A stretch of 64,000 nucleotides of DNA from Roseomonas sp. OT10. Its GTDB lineage: Bacteria; Pseudomonadota; Alphaproteobacteria; Acetobacterales; Acetobacteraceae. The first letter of the stretch is position 1, and the number at the start of each line of letters is the position of its first letter. Under the pieces are notes generated by a model. It ran no database searches and was not told the DNA's origin. It saw nothing but the letters and a program-made list of their open reading frames with translations. Made by a program: the position numbers and the translations under genes. The stretch spans positions 2,624,001-2,688,000 of the forward strand of contig NZ_CP087719.1 in the NCBI RefSeq assembly GCF_020991085.1, in the 5' to 3' direction. Below are positions 26,431 through 35,059 of the stretch, piece by piece.

Positions 26431-27249
26431 TCAGGCGGTCAGGTCGGGCATGGGTGGCAGGGTGCCGATCGGGGCGCCGAACCACTTCTCCCAGGAGGCA
26501 GCCAGCGCGCCGCTTTCCACCGCCTTGGCGATGAAGCCGTTCGCCCAGTCGCGCAGCTCCGTATCCGCCTTGCGGAAGGCCATGCCGTTGGCCTGGCGAC
26601 GCAGGGTGATCTTGGGCTCCAGGTTCAGCTGCGGCTGGGTGCGGGTCAGCTGGGCGAGCACGACGTTGTTCGCGCCCAGGATCTGCACCTGGCCGGAGAT
26701 GATGGACTGCACCGCCGTCGCGTCGTCGTCGAAGCGCATGATGCGGGCGTCGCGCGGCGCCATGGCGGTGATGGCCGTGTCCTGGGTGCTGGCCCGGGCC
26801 ACGCCGATGCGCATGCCCTTCAGGTCGTCCGGGCCCTTGATGTTCATGGTCTTCGGCGCCAGCAGGTAGATGTCCAGGGCGCTGTAGGGGTTGGAGAACA
26901 GCACCTGCTTCGCGCGGTCGGCGGTGATGCCGAAGGTCGCGACCAGGGCGTCCACCTTGTTGGTCAGCAGGTAGGGAATGCGGTTCGGCCCGGTGACGGA
27001 GACCAGCTCCAGCTCGACGCCCAGCTCCTTCGCCATCATCGCCGCCACGTCCGCGTCGTAGCCGACCACCTTCTGGTTGCTGTCCAGGCTGCCGAAGGGC
27101 GGCAGGTCGGTCAGGATGCCGACGATCAGCTTGCCGCGGCTCTTGATCTCGGCCGGGGTGGCCGCCCGGGCGACGCGCCCGCCGGCCAGCAGGGCGGCCG
27201 CGCCCAGGCCCAGGGCCAAGCCGCCGCGCCGGGTGATGGAGAAGGTCAT
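26431..27249 (-). CDS. Amino-acid-type ABC transporter substrate-binding protein (family 3)
   Basis: A protein of 272 residues with an RR-containing signal (ITRRGGLALGLGAAALLAGG, then RVARAATP). The SBP_bac_3 domain shows KLIVGILTDLPPFGSLD, VGYDADVAAMMAKELGV and LFSNPYSALDIYLLA, with the TRP-like ITADRAKQVLFS motif. The start at 27249 has a GGCAGGAGACG ribosome site. Two permease genes follow upstream in the same leftward direction, but no ATP-binding gene is present nearby. The regulatory palindromes near 28.9 kb may include this operon. Confidence 0.92.
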   Translation of the reverse strand: MTFSITRRGGLALGLGAAALLAGGRVARAATPAEIKSRGKLIVGILTDLPPFGSLDSNQKVVGYDADVAAMMAKELGVELELVSVTGPNRIPYLLTNKVDALVATFGITADRAKQVLFSNPYSALDIYLLAPKTMNIKGPDDLKGMRIGVARASTQDTAITAMAPRDARIMRFDDDATAVQSIISGQVQILGANNVVLAQLTRTQPQLNLEPKITLRRQANGMAFRKADTELRDWANGFIAKAVESGALAASWEKWFGAPIGTLPPMPDLTA

Positions 27250-27343
27250 GCTTTCGTCTCCTGCCGTGGGGCCGGATGCGGCCCGGTGTTGGCGAGCCCC
27301 CGGGGGGTGGGGGCGGTCGCCGGTTGAAGGGGAAAGGGCCGTC

Positions 27344-27994
27344 TCAGCGCGCGGCCACCAGCAGCTTGCGCTCCATGCGCTTGCTGTAGGCGGAGAGCGG
27401 CCAACAGATGACGAAGTACACCAGCGCCACCAGCCCGAAGATGGCGAAAGGCTGGAAGGTGGCGTTGTTGGTGATCTGCGCCGCCCGCGTCAGCTCGACG
27501 AAGCCGATGATCGAGGCCAGCGAGGTCGCCTTGATCAGCTGCACCAGGAAGCCGACCGTGGGCGGGACGGAGATGCGCACCGCCTGCGGCAGGATCACCT
27601 TCAGCATCATGGCCGGGTAGCGCAGGCCCAGCGCGGCCGAGGCCTCCCACTGGCCGCGCGGCACCACCTCGATGCAGCCGCGCCAGATCTCGCCCAGGAA
27701 GGCGGAGGCATGCAGGGACAGGCCCAGCGCCGCCGCCGCCCAGGGATCGACGTTCCAGCCGAACAAGCCGGGCACGAAGAAGGCCAGGAAGAGCTGCATC
27801 AGCAGCGGCGTGCCCTGGAAGACGGTGATGTAGCCGGCCGCCAGCTTGCGCAGCCAGCCGGCCGTGCTCGTGCGGGCCAGGGCCAGCAGCAGCCCGCCCA
27901 CCGCGCCGCCGGCGAAGGCGACGAGGGAGAGCAGGATCGTCCAGCGCACCGCGCCGACGATGAAGAGGACGTCGCCCAGTCCGAATTCGCGCAT
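27344..27994 (-). CDS. Amino-acid-type ABC transporter permease
   Basis: A protein of 216 residues of the HisM/GlnP type. About five membrane helices and the cytoplasmic EAA loop (EASAALGLRYPAMMLKVILPQAVRI) are visible. The start at 27994 has a GAGAGGGGAGCG ribosome site and follows the second permease by 15 bp, so both are in one transcript. The partner ATPase must be encoded elsewhere. Confidence 0.92.
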   Translation of the reverse strand: MREFGLGDVLFIVGAVRWTILLSLVAFAGGAVGGLLLALARTSTAGWLRKLAAGYITVFQGTPLLMQLFLAFFVPGLFGWNVDPWAAAALGLSLHASAFLGEIWRGCIEVVPRGQWEASAALGLRYPAMMLKVILPQAVRISVPPTVGFLVQLIKATSLASIIGFVELTRAAQITNNATFQPFAIFGLVALVYFVICWPLSAYSKRMERKLLVAAR

Positions 27995-28009
27995 CGTGTC
28001 GCTCCCCTC

Positions 28010-28681
28010 TCAGCGCGAGGCAGGCTTGGCGAGGAACGTCCGCTCTATCAGGGCGAAGAGGCCCCAGAAGAGCAGCGACACGCCGAAATAGATGAGCGTG
28101 ACGACGAAGTAGACCTCGAAGCTGCGGAAGGTGCGCGACTGGATGTCGTTGGCCGCCGCCGTCAGCTCGGTCGCGGCGATCGCGGAGCAGACGCTGGTGT
28201 TGAGCATCAGCAGGATGAACTGGCTGGTCAGCGCCGGGTAGATCGCCTGCAGCGCGGGCTTGAGGATGACGTGGCGGAAGATCTGCAGCTTGTGCAGCCC
28301 CAGCGCCTTGCCCGCCTCGATCTGGCCCTTGCCGATGCTCTCGATGCCCGCGCGCATGATCTCGATGCCGTAGGCGCCGACGTTGATGACGAGCGCGAGC
28401 AGCGCCGCCTCGTCCGCGTCCAGCCGGAAGCCCACCAGCGGCAGGCCGAAGAAGACCATGAAGATCTGGATCAGGAAGGGCGTGTTGCGGATCACCTCGA
28501 TATAGGCGTCGATGATCCAGACCAGCCAGCGCGGGCCGGAGGTCTTGCCCAGCGCGCCGAGGATGGAGACGACCAACCCGATGGCCATCGCCAGCAGCGA
28601 CAGCCACAGGGTGTTCATCAGGCCCCAGGCCAGCTCGTCCCAGGCGGCGAAGACCTCGCCGAATTCGAAGGTGTAGGTCAT
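28010..28681 (-). CDS. Amino-acid-type ABC transporter permease
   Basis: A protein of 223 residues starting TYTFEFGEVFAAW. It has about five membrane helices and the EAA loop (EAGKALGLHKLQIFRHVILKPAL). It is the first gene of a leftward permease-permease-binding protein operon. Its 5' end faces the LacI-type regulator gene, with two operator-like palindromes in between, so the operon is probably controlled by that regulator. The longer open frame upstream of 28681 has no family match. Confidence 0.9.
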   Translation of the reverse strand: MTYTFEFGEVFAAWDELAWGLMNTLWLSLLAMAIGLVVSILGALGKTSGPRWLVWIIDAYIEVIRNTPFLIQIFMVFFGLPLVGFRLDADEAALLALVINVGAYGIEIMRAGIESIGKGQIEAGKALGLHKLQIFRHVILKPALQAIYPALTSQFILLMLNTSVCSAIAATELTAAANDIQSRTFRSFEVYFVVTLIYFGVSLLFWGLFALIERTFLAKPASR

Positions 28682-28930
28682 GCCAGGCGATCGGTTCCGC
28701 AGGATGGGAACGGGAGGCGGCGATGCGCGGCCCATGCCGCAGGCCCGGGCCGGCGGGCGGTCTGGCCAATGGGTGTCGCGGGCACGGTCGCTCCTTGATC
28801 CGTTTCCTCCCGGACGCTGCCCTGTCCGGGTTCCTCCCCTCCGGGAGCACCCGGCCACGGGCGCGGCGCCCGTCCCTCCCCGGTCCGGCACGGCGCAGCC
28901 GCCATTCCTTGCGGGGCGGGCGGACGCTAA

Positions 28931-28946
28931 CTTGGATCGATCCAAG
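28931..28946. promoter_or_regulatory. LacI-type operator candidate 1
   Basis: CTTGGATCGATCCAAG is a perfect 16-base palindrome with a central CG, the symmetry typical of LacI/GalR-family operators. It sits about 250 bp upstream of the first permease gene and about 270 bp upstream of the regulator's chosen start. Confidence 0.62.
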
Positions 28947-29068
28947 ATGGAATACACAAAAGACACAAGACTTGCCCAGGTTGCCCGCCCGCTGCGCCCG
29001 CCTGCCTGCCCAGACGGCGTATCGCCTTCCGATTGACGGGGCGGGGCACCAGTTCTAAACATCTATCT

Positions 29069-29084
29069 GTTAGATCGATCCAGT
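29069..29084. promoter_or_regulatory. LacI-type operator candidate 2
   Basis: GTTAGATCGATCCAGT matches the first palindrome in 12 of 16 positions, keeping the GATCGATCC core. It is 138 bp from it, centre to centre. It lies just ahead of the regulator gene and would suit autoregulation. Confidence 0.5.
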
Positions 29085-29214
29085 CGGCTGGGCCGCCATG
29101 GCCGGAACGTCCGCATCGACCGACAGGGAACGTCGCAGGCATGCCGCCAAGCCGAACCGGCTTCGCCTCTCCGCGCCTCTCGCCTCCCGGCCGCCCGCCC
29201 GGCGCCCACCGCCG

Positions 29215-30270
29215 ATGACGGAGCCCGGCGCCCGCCTGACGCTGAACGAGGTGGCGCGCCATGCCGGCGTCTCCCGCGCCACGGCCTCGCTGGTGTTGCG
29301 CGGCAGCCCGCTGGTGGCACCGGAGACGCGCGCGCGCGTCACCGCCGCGGTCTCCGCGCTGGGCTATGTCTACAACCGCGACGCCGCGACGCTGCGCAGC
29401 CGGCGCACCAAGACGGTCGGGCTCCTGGTCACCGAGATCCCCAACCCGTTCTTCGGCGAGCTGGCGCTGGGCGTGGATGCGGTCATGGATGCGGCCGACT
29501 ATGTCGTCTTCCTCGCCAGCGTCGGCGAATCGGTCGAGCGCCAGGACCGCTTCCTGCGCCGCATGCGGGAGCAGAAGGTGGACGGCATGCTGATCTGCCC
29601 CGCCGCCGGCACGCCGCCGGATCTGGTGGCGCGGCTGCGCGAATGGCGGATGCCCTGCGTGCAGACCCAGCGCTTCGTCTCCCCCCAGGATGGCGACTAT
29701 GCCGGCCCCGACTACGACCTGGGCATCCAGCAGGCGGCGGAGCATCTGATCCGCCTCGGCCACCGCCGGATCGCCTTCGTGGGCGGGGAGCTGTCCCATT
29801 CCGCCAGCCGGGCACGCTGGACCGGCTTCGCCGCCGCCCTGCGCCGGCACGGCCTGCCGACCGACCTGGTGCTGAAGGTGCCGCCGACCCGGCGCAGCGG
29901 GCTGGAGGCGGTGCCGTTCCTGCTCGGCCGCGCGGATGCGCCGACGGCGGCGCTGTGCTTCAACGACCTCGTGGCCTTCGGCATGATGGCGGCGCTGCGC
30001 CGGCACGGGCTGCGCCCCGGGCGGGACTTCGCCATCGTCGGCGTGGACGACATCCCGGAGGCGGAGCTGAGCGAGCCGGCCCTGACCACGGTCGCCACCC
30101 TGCCGCGCCAGGTCGGGGAGGAAGCGGCCAGGCTGCTGCTGCGGCGCATCGCCGATCCTGCCGGTGCGCAGGAGCGTATCATCATGCCCGCGCGGCTGAT
30201 CGTGCGGGAATCCTGCGGCGCACGCTTCGCGCGCGAAGCCGCCAGGCCGGAATTCGAGGAGGCACCGTGA
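29215..30270 (+). CDS. LacI-family transcriptional regulator
   Basis: A protein of 351 residues. The N-terminal HTH is RLTLNEVARHAGVSRATASLVL (about 7-28), followed by the hinge (YVYNRDAATLRSRRTKTVGLLV) and a periplasmic-binding-like sensor domain (NPFFGELALGVD, then FAIVGVDDIPEAELSEPALTTV). The start at 29215 puts the HTH at the usual distance; an ATG at 29098 gives a 39-residue basic extension. It heads a coupled operon with a KDG-type kinase, aldolase, hydratase and dehydrogenase, so the inducer is probably a sugar acid or its product. Confidence 0.9.
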   Translation: MTEPGARLTLNEVARHAGVSRATASLVLRGSPLVAPETRARVTAAVSALGYVYNRDAATLRSRRTKTVGLLVTEIPNPFFGELALGVDAVMDAADYVVFLASVGESVERQDRFLRRMREQKVDGMLICPAAGTPPDLVARLREWRMPCVQTQRFVSPQDGDYAGPDYDLGIQQAAEHLIRLGHRRIAFVGGELSHSASRARWTGFAAALRRHGLPTDLVLKVPPTRRSGLEAVPFLLGRADAPTAALCFNDLVAFGMMAALRRHGLRPGRDFAIVGVDDIPEAELSEPALTTVATLPRQVGEEAARLLLRRIADPAGAQERIIMPARLIVRESCGARFAREAARPEFEEAP

Positions 30271-31238
30271 GCCTGGATCCCGCCGCCCGCAGCCGCGTGG
30301 CCTGCCTGGGCGAATGCATGGTCGAGCTGCGCGAGCGATCCGATGGCCTGCTGTCGCGGGGCTTCGGCGGCGACACGCTGAACACGGCCGTCTACATGGC
30401 CCGGCTGGGCATGTCCGTGGACTACGTCACCGCCCTGGGCGACGACCCGTTCAGCGCCGAGATGCTGGCGGGGTGGGAGGCGGAAGGCGTCGGCACCGGA
30501 CTCATCCCGCGCGTGCCCGGGCGGGTGCCGGGCCTGTACCTGATCCAGACCGATGCGAAGGGCGAGCGGCGCTTCTCCTACTGGCGCGACAGCGCGCCGG
30601 TGCGGCAGCTCTTCACCCTCGACGAGACGCCGCGCGTGGTGGCGGGGCTGGCGCGCTTCGGGCTGGTCTACCTCTCCGGCATCACCCTCTCCCTGTTCCG
30701 CGGCGAATCGAGCGGGGCGCTCTTCGCCGCGCTGGAGGGGGTGCGCGCGGCCGGCGGGCGGATCGCCTTCGACACCAACTTCCGCCCGCGCGGCTGGCCG
30801 GACCGGGAGGAGGCCGTCGCGACCTATGATCGCATGGCGCGGCTGTCGGACATCGTCCTCGCCGGCAGCGAGGATCACGGCCTGCTGACCGGGACCGAAC
30901 CCGACATGGGCGCGGTCGAGCGATGGCTGCGCGCGGCCGGCGTGACGGAGATGGTGATCAAGTCCACCCAGCCGGGCTGCCAGGTCATCCATCCCGGCGG
31001 CATGAGGCTGGTGCGCACGAAGGCGGTGCAGCCGGTCGACACCACCGCGGCCGGCGACAGCTTCGCCGCCGCCTACCTCGCCGCCCGCGAGGCGGGGCTC
31101 GACCCCGTGCAGGCCGCCCGCGCCGGCCACCGCCTCGCCGGGGAGGTGATCCTGCATCCCGGCGCCATCATCCCGCGCGAGGCCATGCCGGCCGACGTGC
31201 TCCACCCTTCCCCCAACGCCGATGCGGAGGCTCCATGA
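30267..31238 (+). CDS. kdgK: PfkB-family sugar kinase, 2-keto-3-deoxygluconate kinase type
   Basis: A protein of 323 residues starting with GTG that overlaps the lacI stop by four bases, with a GAGGAGGCACC ribosome site inside the upstream gene. It shows the PfkB glycine pattern GFGGDTLNTAVYMARLG and the C-terminal active-site motif VDTTAAGDSFAAAYL, whose Asp is the catalytic base. KDGK-type features include FDTNFRPRGW. It phosphorylates 2-keto-3-deoxygluconate for the aldolase encoded next. The exact sugar is inferred from the neighbouring aldolase. Confidence 0.85.
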   Translation: MSLDPAARSRVACLGECMVELRERSDGLLSRGFGGDTLNTAVYMARLGMSVDYVTALGDDPFSAEMLAGWEAEGVGTGLIPRVPGRVPGLYLIQTDAKGERRFSYWRDSAPVRQLFTLDETPRVVAGLARFGLVYLSGITLSLFRGESSGALFAALEGVRAAGGRIAFDTNFRPRGWPDREEAVATYDRMARLSDIVLAGSEDHGLLTGTEPDMGAVERWLRAAGVTEMVIKSTQPGCQVIHPGGMRLVRTKAVQPVDTTAAGDSFAAAYLAAREAGLDPVQAARAGHRLAGEVILHPGAIIPREAMPADVLHPSPNADAEAP

Positions 31239-31867
31239 CCACCTCCATTGCCGACCTGCTGCGCGAGGCGAAGCTGATCCCCGTGCTGACCATCGCCTCG
31301 GTGGAGCAGGCCATCCCCCTCGCCCGCGCCCTGGTGGCCGGCGGCGTACGCCACCTCGAGATCACGTTGCGCACCCCCGCCGGCGCCGCCGCCGCGGAGG
31401 CCATCCAGGCGGAGGTGCCGGAGGCCGTGGTCGGCCTCGGCACCGTCCTGACCCGCAAGGATCTGGAGCTGACGGTACGGCTCGGCCTGCCCTTCGCCTT
31501 CAGCCCCGGCGCCACGCCCGCCCTGCTGGACGCGGCGCGCGCGCTGGATGCGCCCTTCGTCCCCGGCGTCGCCAACGCCTCCGAGCTGATGGCGTGCATG
31601 GAGCGGGGCTTCTCGACGGTGAAGCTCTTCCCCGCCGAGCAGGTGGGCGGCACCGCGATGCTGCGCTCCCTCGGCGGCCCCTTCCCCGAGGCGCGCTTCT
31701 GCCCCACCGGCGGCATCGCCCAGTCCCAGGTCGCGAGCTACCTCGCCCTGCCCAACGTCGTGGCCGTGGGGGGCTCCTGGCTCGCCCCCGCGGCCGAGGT
31801 GGAGCGCGGCGACTGGGAGGCGATCACCGCCCGCGCCAGGACCGCCATGGAGAACCTGTCCCGATGA
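31235..31867 (+). CDS. eda: KDPG / 4-hydroxy-2-oxoglutarate aldolase
   Basis: A protein of 210 residues. The catalytic glutamate is E42 in HLEITLRTP and the Schiff-base lysine is K130 in VKLFPAEQVGG. GLGTVLTRKD and FCPTGGI are also typical. It splits 2-keto-3-deoxy-6-phosphogluconate into pyruvate and glyceraldehyde 3-phosphate. It is joined to the kinase gene by an ATGA overlap and to the hydratase gene in the same way, so the products are made together. Confidence 0.93.
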   Translation: MTTSIADLLREAKLIPVLTIASVEQAIPLARALVAGGVRHLEITLRTPAGAAAAEAIQAEVPEAVVGLGTVLTRKDLELTVRLGLPFAFSPGATPALLDAARALDAPFVPGVANASELMACMERGFSTVKLFPAEQVGGTAMLRSLGGPFPEARFCPTGGIAQSQVASYLALPNVVAVGGSWLAPAAEVERGDWEAITARARTAMENLSR

Positions 31868-32613
31868 CCGATGCCCGTATCGCCGCCCGGGCCCTGATCG
31901 AGGCCCGGCGCACCCGCGCCTGGCTCGCCGCCCTGCCCGAGGCCAGCCGCCCGCGCGACGCCGCCGAGGCCTATGCCATCCAGACCCTGGTCGCCGAGCA
32001 GGCGGGGCCGGTGGCGGGCTGGAAGGTCGGTGCCGCGACGGCCGAGGCCGAGCCCTTCGCCGCTCCGCTGCATGCCTCCACCGTCTTCTTCGGCACGGAG
32101 CCGCTGCGCGCCGCCGACTACCAGGTGATCGGGGCGGAGGCGGAGATCGCCTATCGCCTCGGCCGCGACCTGCCGCCCCGCGCCACGCCCTATTCGCGCG
32201 AGGAGGTGCTGGACGCGGTGGCCAGCCTGCACCCGGCGATCGAGATCGCCGACACCCGCTTCAGGGGGCTGGGCTCGACCGATCCGCTCAGCCACCTCGC
32301 CGACCAGCAGAGCCACGGCGCGCTGGTCGTCGGCCCGGCGCTGACCGACTTCCGCGCCATCGTGCCGGTGGAGCAGCCCTTCGCCCTGCGCCTCGACGGG
32401 CGGGTGGTGCGCGAGGGCGTGGGCGGCAACACCGCCGGCGATCCCGTGCGGATGCTGGCCTGGCTGGCGCAACACGCCGTCCGGCTGGGCGGGCTGCGCG
32501 CCGGCATGGTCATCACCACCGGCTCCGTCATGGGCTGCCTGCCCGTGCCGGCCGGCACCCGCGTCCAGGCGGAGTTCCCCGGGCTGGGGACCGTCGAGAC
32601 CGCGATCCTCTGA
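31864..32613 (+). CDS. 2-keto-4-pentenoate hydratase / fumarylacetoacetate hydrolase family protein (MhpD-like)
   Basis: A protein of 249 residues with the FAH-fold marks AGWKVGAAT, VIGAEAEIAYRLGRDLPP (metal-binding EAE), LHPAIEIADTRF and GMVITTGSVMGCLPVPAG. MhpD-type enzymes hydrate 2-keto-4-pentenoates or decarboxylate 4-oxalocrotonate. In this sugar-acid operon it may act on a 2-keto-3-deoxy acid instead, a role known for some relatives. It overlaps the aldolase gene by an ATGA. Confidence 0.85.
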   Translation: MTDARIAARALIEARRTRAWLAALPEASRPRDAAEAYAIQTLVAEQAGPVAGWKVGAATAEAEPFAAPLHASTVFFGTEPLRAADYQVIGAEAEIAYRLGRDLPPRATPYSREEVLDAVASLHPAIEIADTRFRGLGSTDPLSHLADQQSHGALVVGPALTDFRAIVPVEQPFALRLDGRVVREGVGGNTAGDPVRMLAWLAQHAVRLGGLRAGMVITTGSVMGCLPVPAGTRVQAEFPGLGTVETAIL

Positions 32614-32647
32614 GCCCCACCCGCGACGCCCGCACAAGGAAGCGACG

Positions 32648-33586
32648 ATGAAGCCCGAGATCCTGCTGATCGAGCCGATGATGGACCGCGTGATGAACGC
32701 GCTCGACGACGCCTATACCGTCCACCGGCTCTGGCAGGCGCCCGACAGGGACGCGCTGCTGCGCGAGGCGGGGCCGCGCATCCGCGGCATCGCCACCGGC
32801 GGCGGCACCGGCGCCTCCAACGCCATCGTGGATGCCCTGCCGAAGCTGGAGATCATCGCGATCAACGGTATCGGCACCGATGCGGTGGACCTGGTCCACG
32901 CCAAGGAGCGCGGCATCCGCGTCACCACCACGCCGAACGTGCTGACGGACGACGTGGCCGATCTCGGCATGGCGCTGCTGCTCGCCGCCTGCCGCGGGAT
33001 CTGCACCGGCGACCGCTACGTGCGCGCCGGCAAGTGGGGCAAGGAGGGGCTGCCGCTGGCGCGCAAGGCGACCGGCAAGACGCTCGGCATCCTCGGGCTG
33101 GGCCGCATCGGGCGCGCCATCGCCAAGCGCGCCGCGGCCTTCGACATGCCCATCGCCTATCACGACATCCGCGCCTTCGACGACGTGCCCTACACCTATG
33201 TCGACAGCCTCGCCGGGCTGGCGAAGCACTCGGACATCCTGATGGTCGCGGCCTCCGGCGGCGCCGGCTCGCGCGGGATCGTCAATGCCGAGGTGCTGGA
33301 CGCGCTCGGCCCGGACGGCATCCTGGTCAACATCGCCCGCGGCTCCGTGGTGGACGAGGACGCGCTGGTGCAGGCCTTGCAGGAGAAGCGGATCGCGGGC
33401 GCCGGCCTCGACGTCTTCGTGGACGAGCCGCGCACGCCGGAGGCGCTGTGGTCGATGGAGAACGTCGTCTTGCAGCCGCACCGCGCCAGCGCGACGACGG
33501 AGACGCGCATCGCCATGGGCGACCTCGTGCTCGCCAACCTCGCGGCGCAGTTCGCCGGCAAGGCGCTGCCGACCCCCGTCGTCTGA
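32648..33586 (+). CDS. D-2-hydroxyacid dehydrogenase (glyoxylate/hydroxypyruvate reductase type)
   Basis: A protein of 312 residues with the NAD(P) motif GILGLGRIGRAIAKRAAAF and the catalytic set: Arg in MVAASGGAGSRGIV, Glu in FVDEPRTPEALWS and His in LQPHRASATTETR. VNIARGSVVDEDALV is the usual dehydrogenase block. It likely reduces a 2-oxoacid from the sugar-acid route, and its GGAAGCGACG ribosome site and 34-bp gap keep it in the operon. It ends the rightward operon, convergent with glgA. Confidence 0.9.
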   Translation: MKPEILLIEPMMDRVMNALDDAYTVHRLWQAPDRDALLREAGPRIRGIATGGGTGASNAIVDALPKLEIIAINGIGTDAVDLVHAKERGIRVTTTPNVLTDDVADLGMALLLAACRGICTGDRYVRAGKWGKEGLPLARKATGKTLGILGLGRIGRAIAKRAAAFDMPIAYHDIRAFDDVPYTYVDSLAGLAKHSDILMVAASGGAGSRGIVNAEVLDALGPDGILVNIARGSVVDEDALVQALQEKRIAGAGLDVFVDEPRTPEALWSMENVVLQPHRASATTETRIAMGDLVLANLAAQFAGKALPTPVV

Positions 33587-33607
33587 CGGCGCCGGCGCCG
33601 CGGCGGC

Positions 33608-35059
33608 TCAGCCGCCGCGCGCCACCGCCCGGTAGAGCGCGGCGTAGCGGCGCGCCGGCCGGGTCCAGGAGACATCCGTGGCCATGCCGTTGCGCTGCAT
33701 CGCCTCCCAGGCCGGGCGGTCCTCCCAGAGCGTTGCCAGCCGGGCGAGCGCGCCCTCCAGCGCCTCGCGCGACGGCGGCGCGAATTGCAGGCCGGTGGCC
33801 ACGCCGGCCCCCAGCGCCATCTCGTTCGCGTCGATCACCGTATCGGCCAGCCCGCCCACCCGCGCCACCACCGGCAGGGCGCCGTAGCGCAAGGCGCAGA
33901 GCTGGGTGAGGCCGCAGGGCTCGAAGCGCGAGGGCACCAGCAGCGCGTCGCACCCCGCTTGGATCAGCCGGGCTAGCCCCTCGTCATAGCCGAGCTGCAC
34001 GCCGATGCGGCCGGGATGCGACCCGGCCGCATCGGCGAAGCCGGCTTCCAGCGCCCGGTCGCCCGCGCCCAGCAGGGCGAGGCGCATGCCATGCCCCAGC
34101 AGCGCCGGCAGCGCCGCCTGAATCAGGTCGATCCCCTTCTGCCAGGAGAGGCGGCTGACCACGCCGAGCACCAGGGCGGCGGGGTCATCCTCCAGCCCCA
34201 TCCGCGCCCGCAGCGCCGCGCGGCTGGCCTGCCGCGCCTCCAGCCGCGCGGCGTCGTAGGGTTGCGGCAGGCGCGGGTCCGTCGCCGGATCCCATTCCGC
34301 CGTGTCGATGCCGTTGAGGATGCCGGAGAGGTCGGCGCCGCGGCTGCGCAGCAGCCCGTCCAGGCCCATGCCGCCCTCCGGCGTGCGGATTTCCGCGGCA
34401 TAGCTGGGCGAGACGGTGGTGACGCGGTCCGACAGGCGCAGCCCCGCCTTGAGGAAGCCGATGGCGCCGTAATACTCCACCCCGTCGATCGACCAGGCTT
34501 CGGGCGGCAGGCCCAGCTCCGCCAGCAGCGTGGCGGGGAACTGGCCCTGGAAAGCCAGGTTGTGCACGGTCGTCACCGTGCCGGGGCGCGGGCCGGCGGC
34601 GTAGTGCAGGTAGGCCGCCGTGAGCCCCGCCTGCCAGTCATGGGCATGCACCACCTGCGGCAGGAAGCCCGGCAGCAGCCCCTGCCCGATGGCCGCAGCC
34701 GCGCGGGCCAGGGCGGCGAAGCGCTGGGCGTTGTCCGGCCAGTCCCAGCCCCCGGGCCCGGCATAGGGGTTTCCCTCCCGCCCGTAGAGATGCGGCGCGT
34801 CCAGCACGAACAGCGCGAGCCCGCCCGCGCGTCCGTCCAGCAGCCGGGCGGGGCCGCCGAAGACCGGCCCCAGCTCCGCCGCGACCTGCGCGCCCTCCAG
34901 CCTGCGGAGCACGGCGGGGTAGCCGGGCAGCAGCGTGCGGGTCTCGATCCCCTCGCCGGCCAGGGCCGCGGGCAGGGCGCCGACCACATCCGCCAGGCCG
35001 CCGGTCTTCACCAGCGGGAAAGCCTCCGAGGCGACGGACAGGGCGCGCAGGGCGCTCAC
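33608..35059 (-). CDS. glgA: Glycogen synthase
   Basis: A protein of 483 residues, the usual length. The N-terminal ADP-glucose motif is [13 protein letters not shown] (K18-T-G-G-L), followed by [14 protein letters not shown], a GT5 fold, and the C-terminal [19 protein letters not shown]. It elongates alpha-1,4-glucan using ADP-glucose made by GlgC. It starts with GTG inside the glgC stop (GTGA), so the two are coupled. No branching enzyme or phosphorylase is next to it. Confidence 0.95.
   Translation of the reverse strand: MSALRALSVASEAFPLVKTGGLADVVGALPAALAGEGIETRTLLPGYPAVLRRLEGAQVAAELGPVFGGPARLLDGRAGGLALFVLDAPHLYGREGNPYAGPGGWDWPDNAQRFAALARAAAAIGQGLLPGFLPQVVHAHDWQAGLTAAYLHYAAGPRPGTVTTVHNLAFQGQFPATLLAELGLPPEAWSIDGVEYYGAIGFLKAGLRLSDRVTTVSPSYAAEIRTPEGGMGLDGLLRSRGADLSGILNGIDTAEWDPATDPRLPQPYDAARLEARQASRAALRARMGLEDDPAALVLGVVSRLSWQKGIDLIQAALPALLGHGMRLALLGAGDRALEAGFADAAGSHPGRIGVQLGYDEGLARLIQAGCDALLVPSRFEPCGLTQLCALRYGALPVVARVGGLADTVIDANEMALGAGVATGLQFAPPSREALEGALARLATLWEDRPAWEAMQRNGMATDVSWTRPARRYAALYRAVARGG

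Larger units (their letters stand above)
28682..29214. promoter_or_regulatory. 533-bp divergent control region between ABC operon and lacI-type operon
   Basis: No gene is supported apart from a possible N-terminal extension of the regulator from 29098. The AT-richer stretches 28931-28975 and 29050-29085 are the likely promoters. Two related GATCGATC-centred palindromes lie in them. The arrangement fits a regulator controlling itself, the sugar-acid genes and the transporter. Confidence 0.55.
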
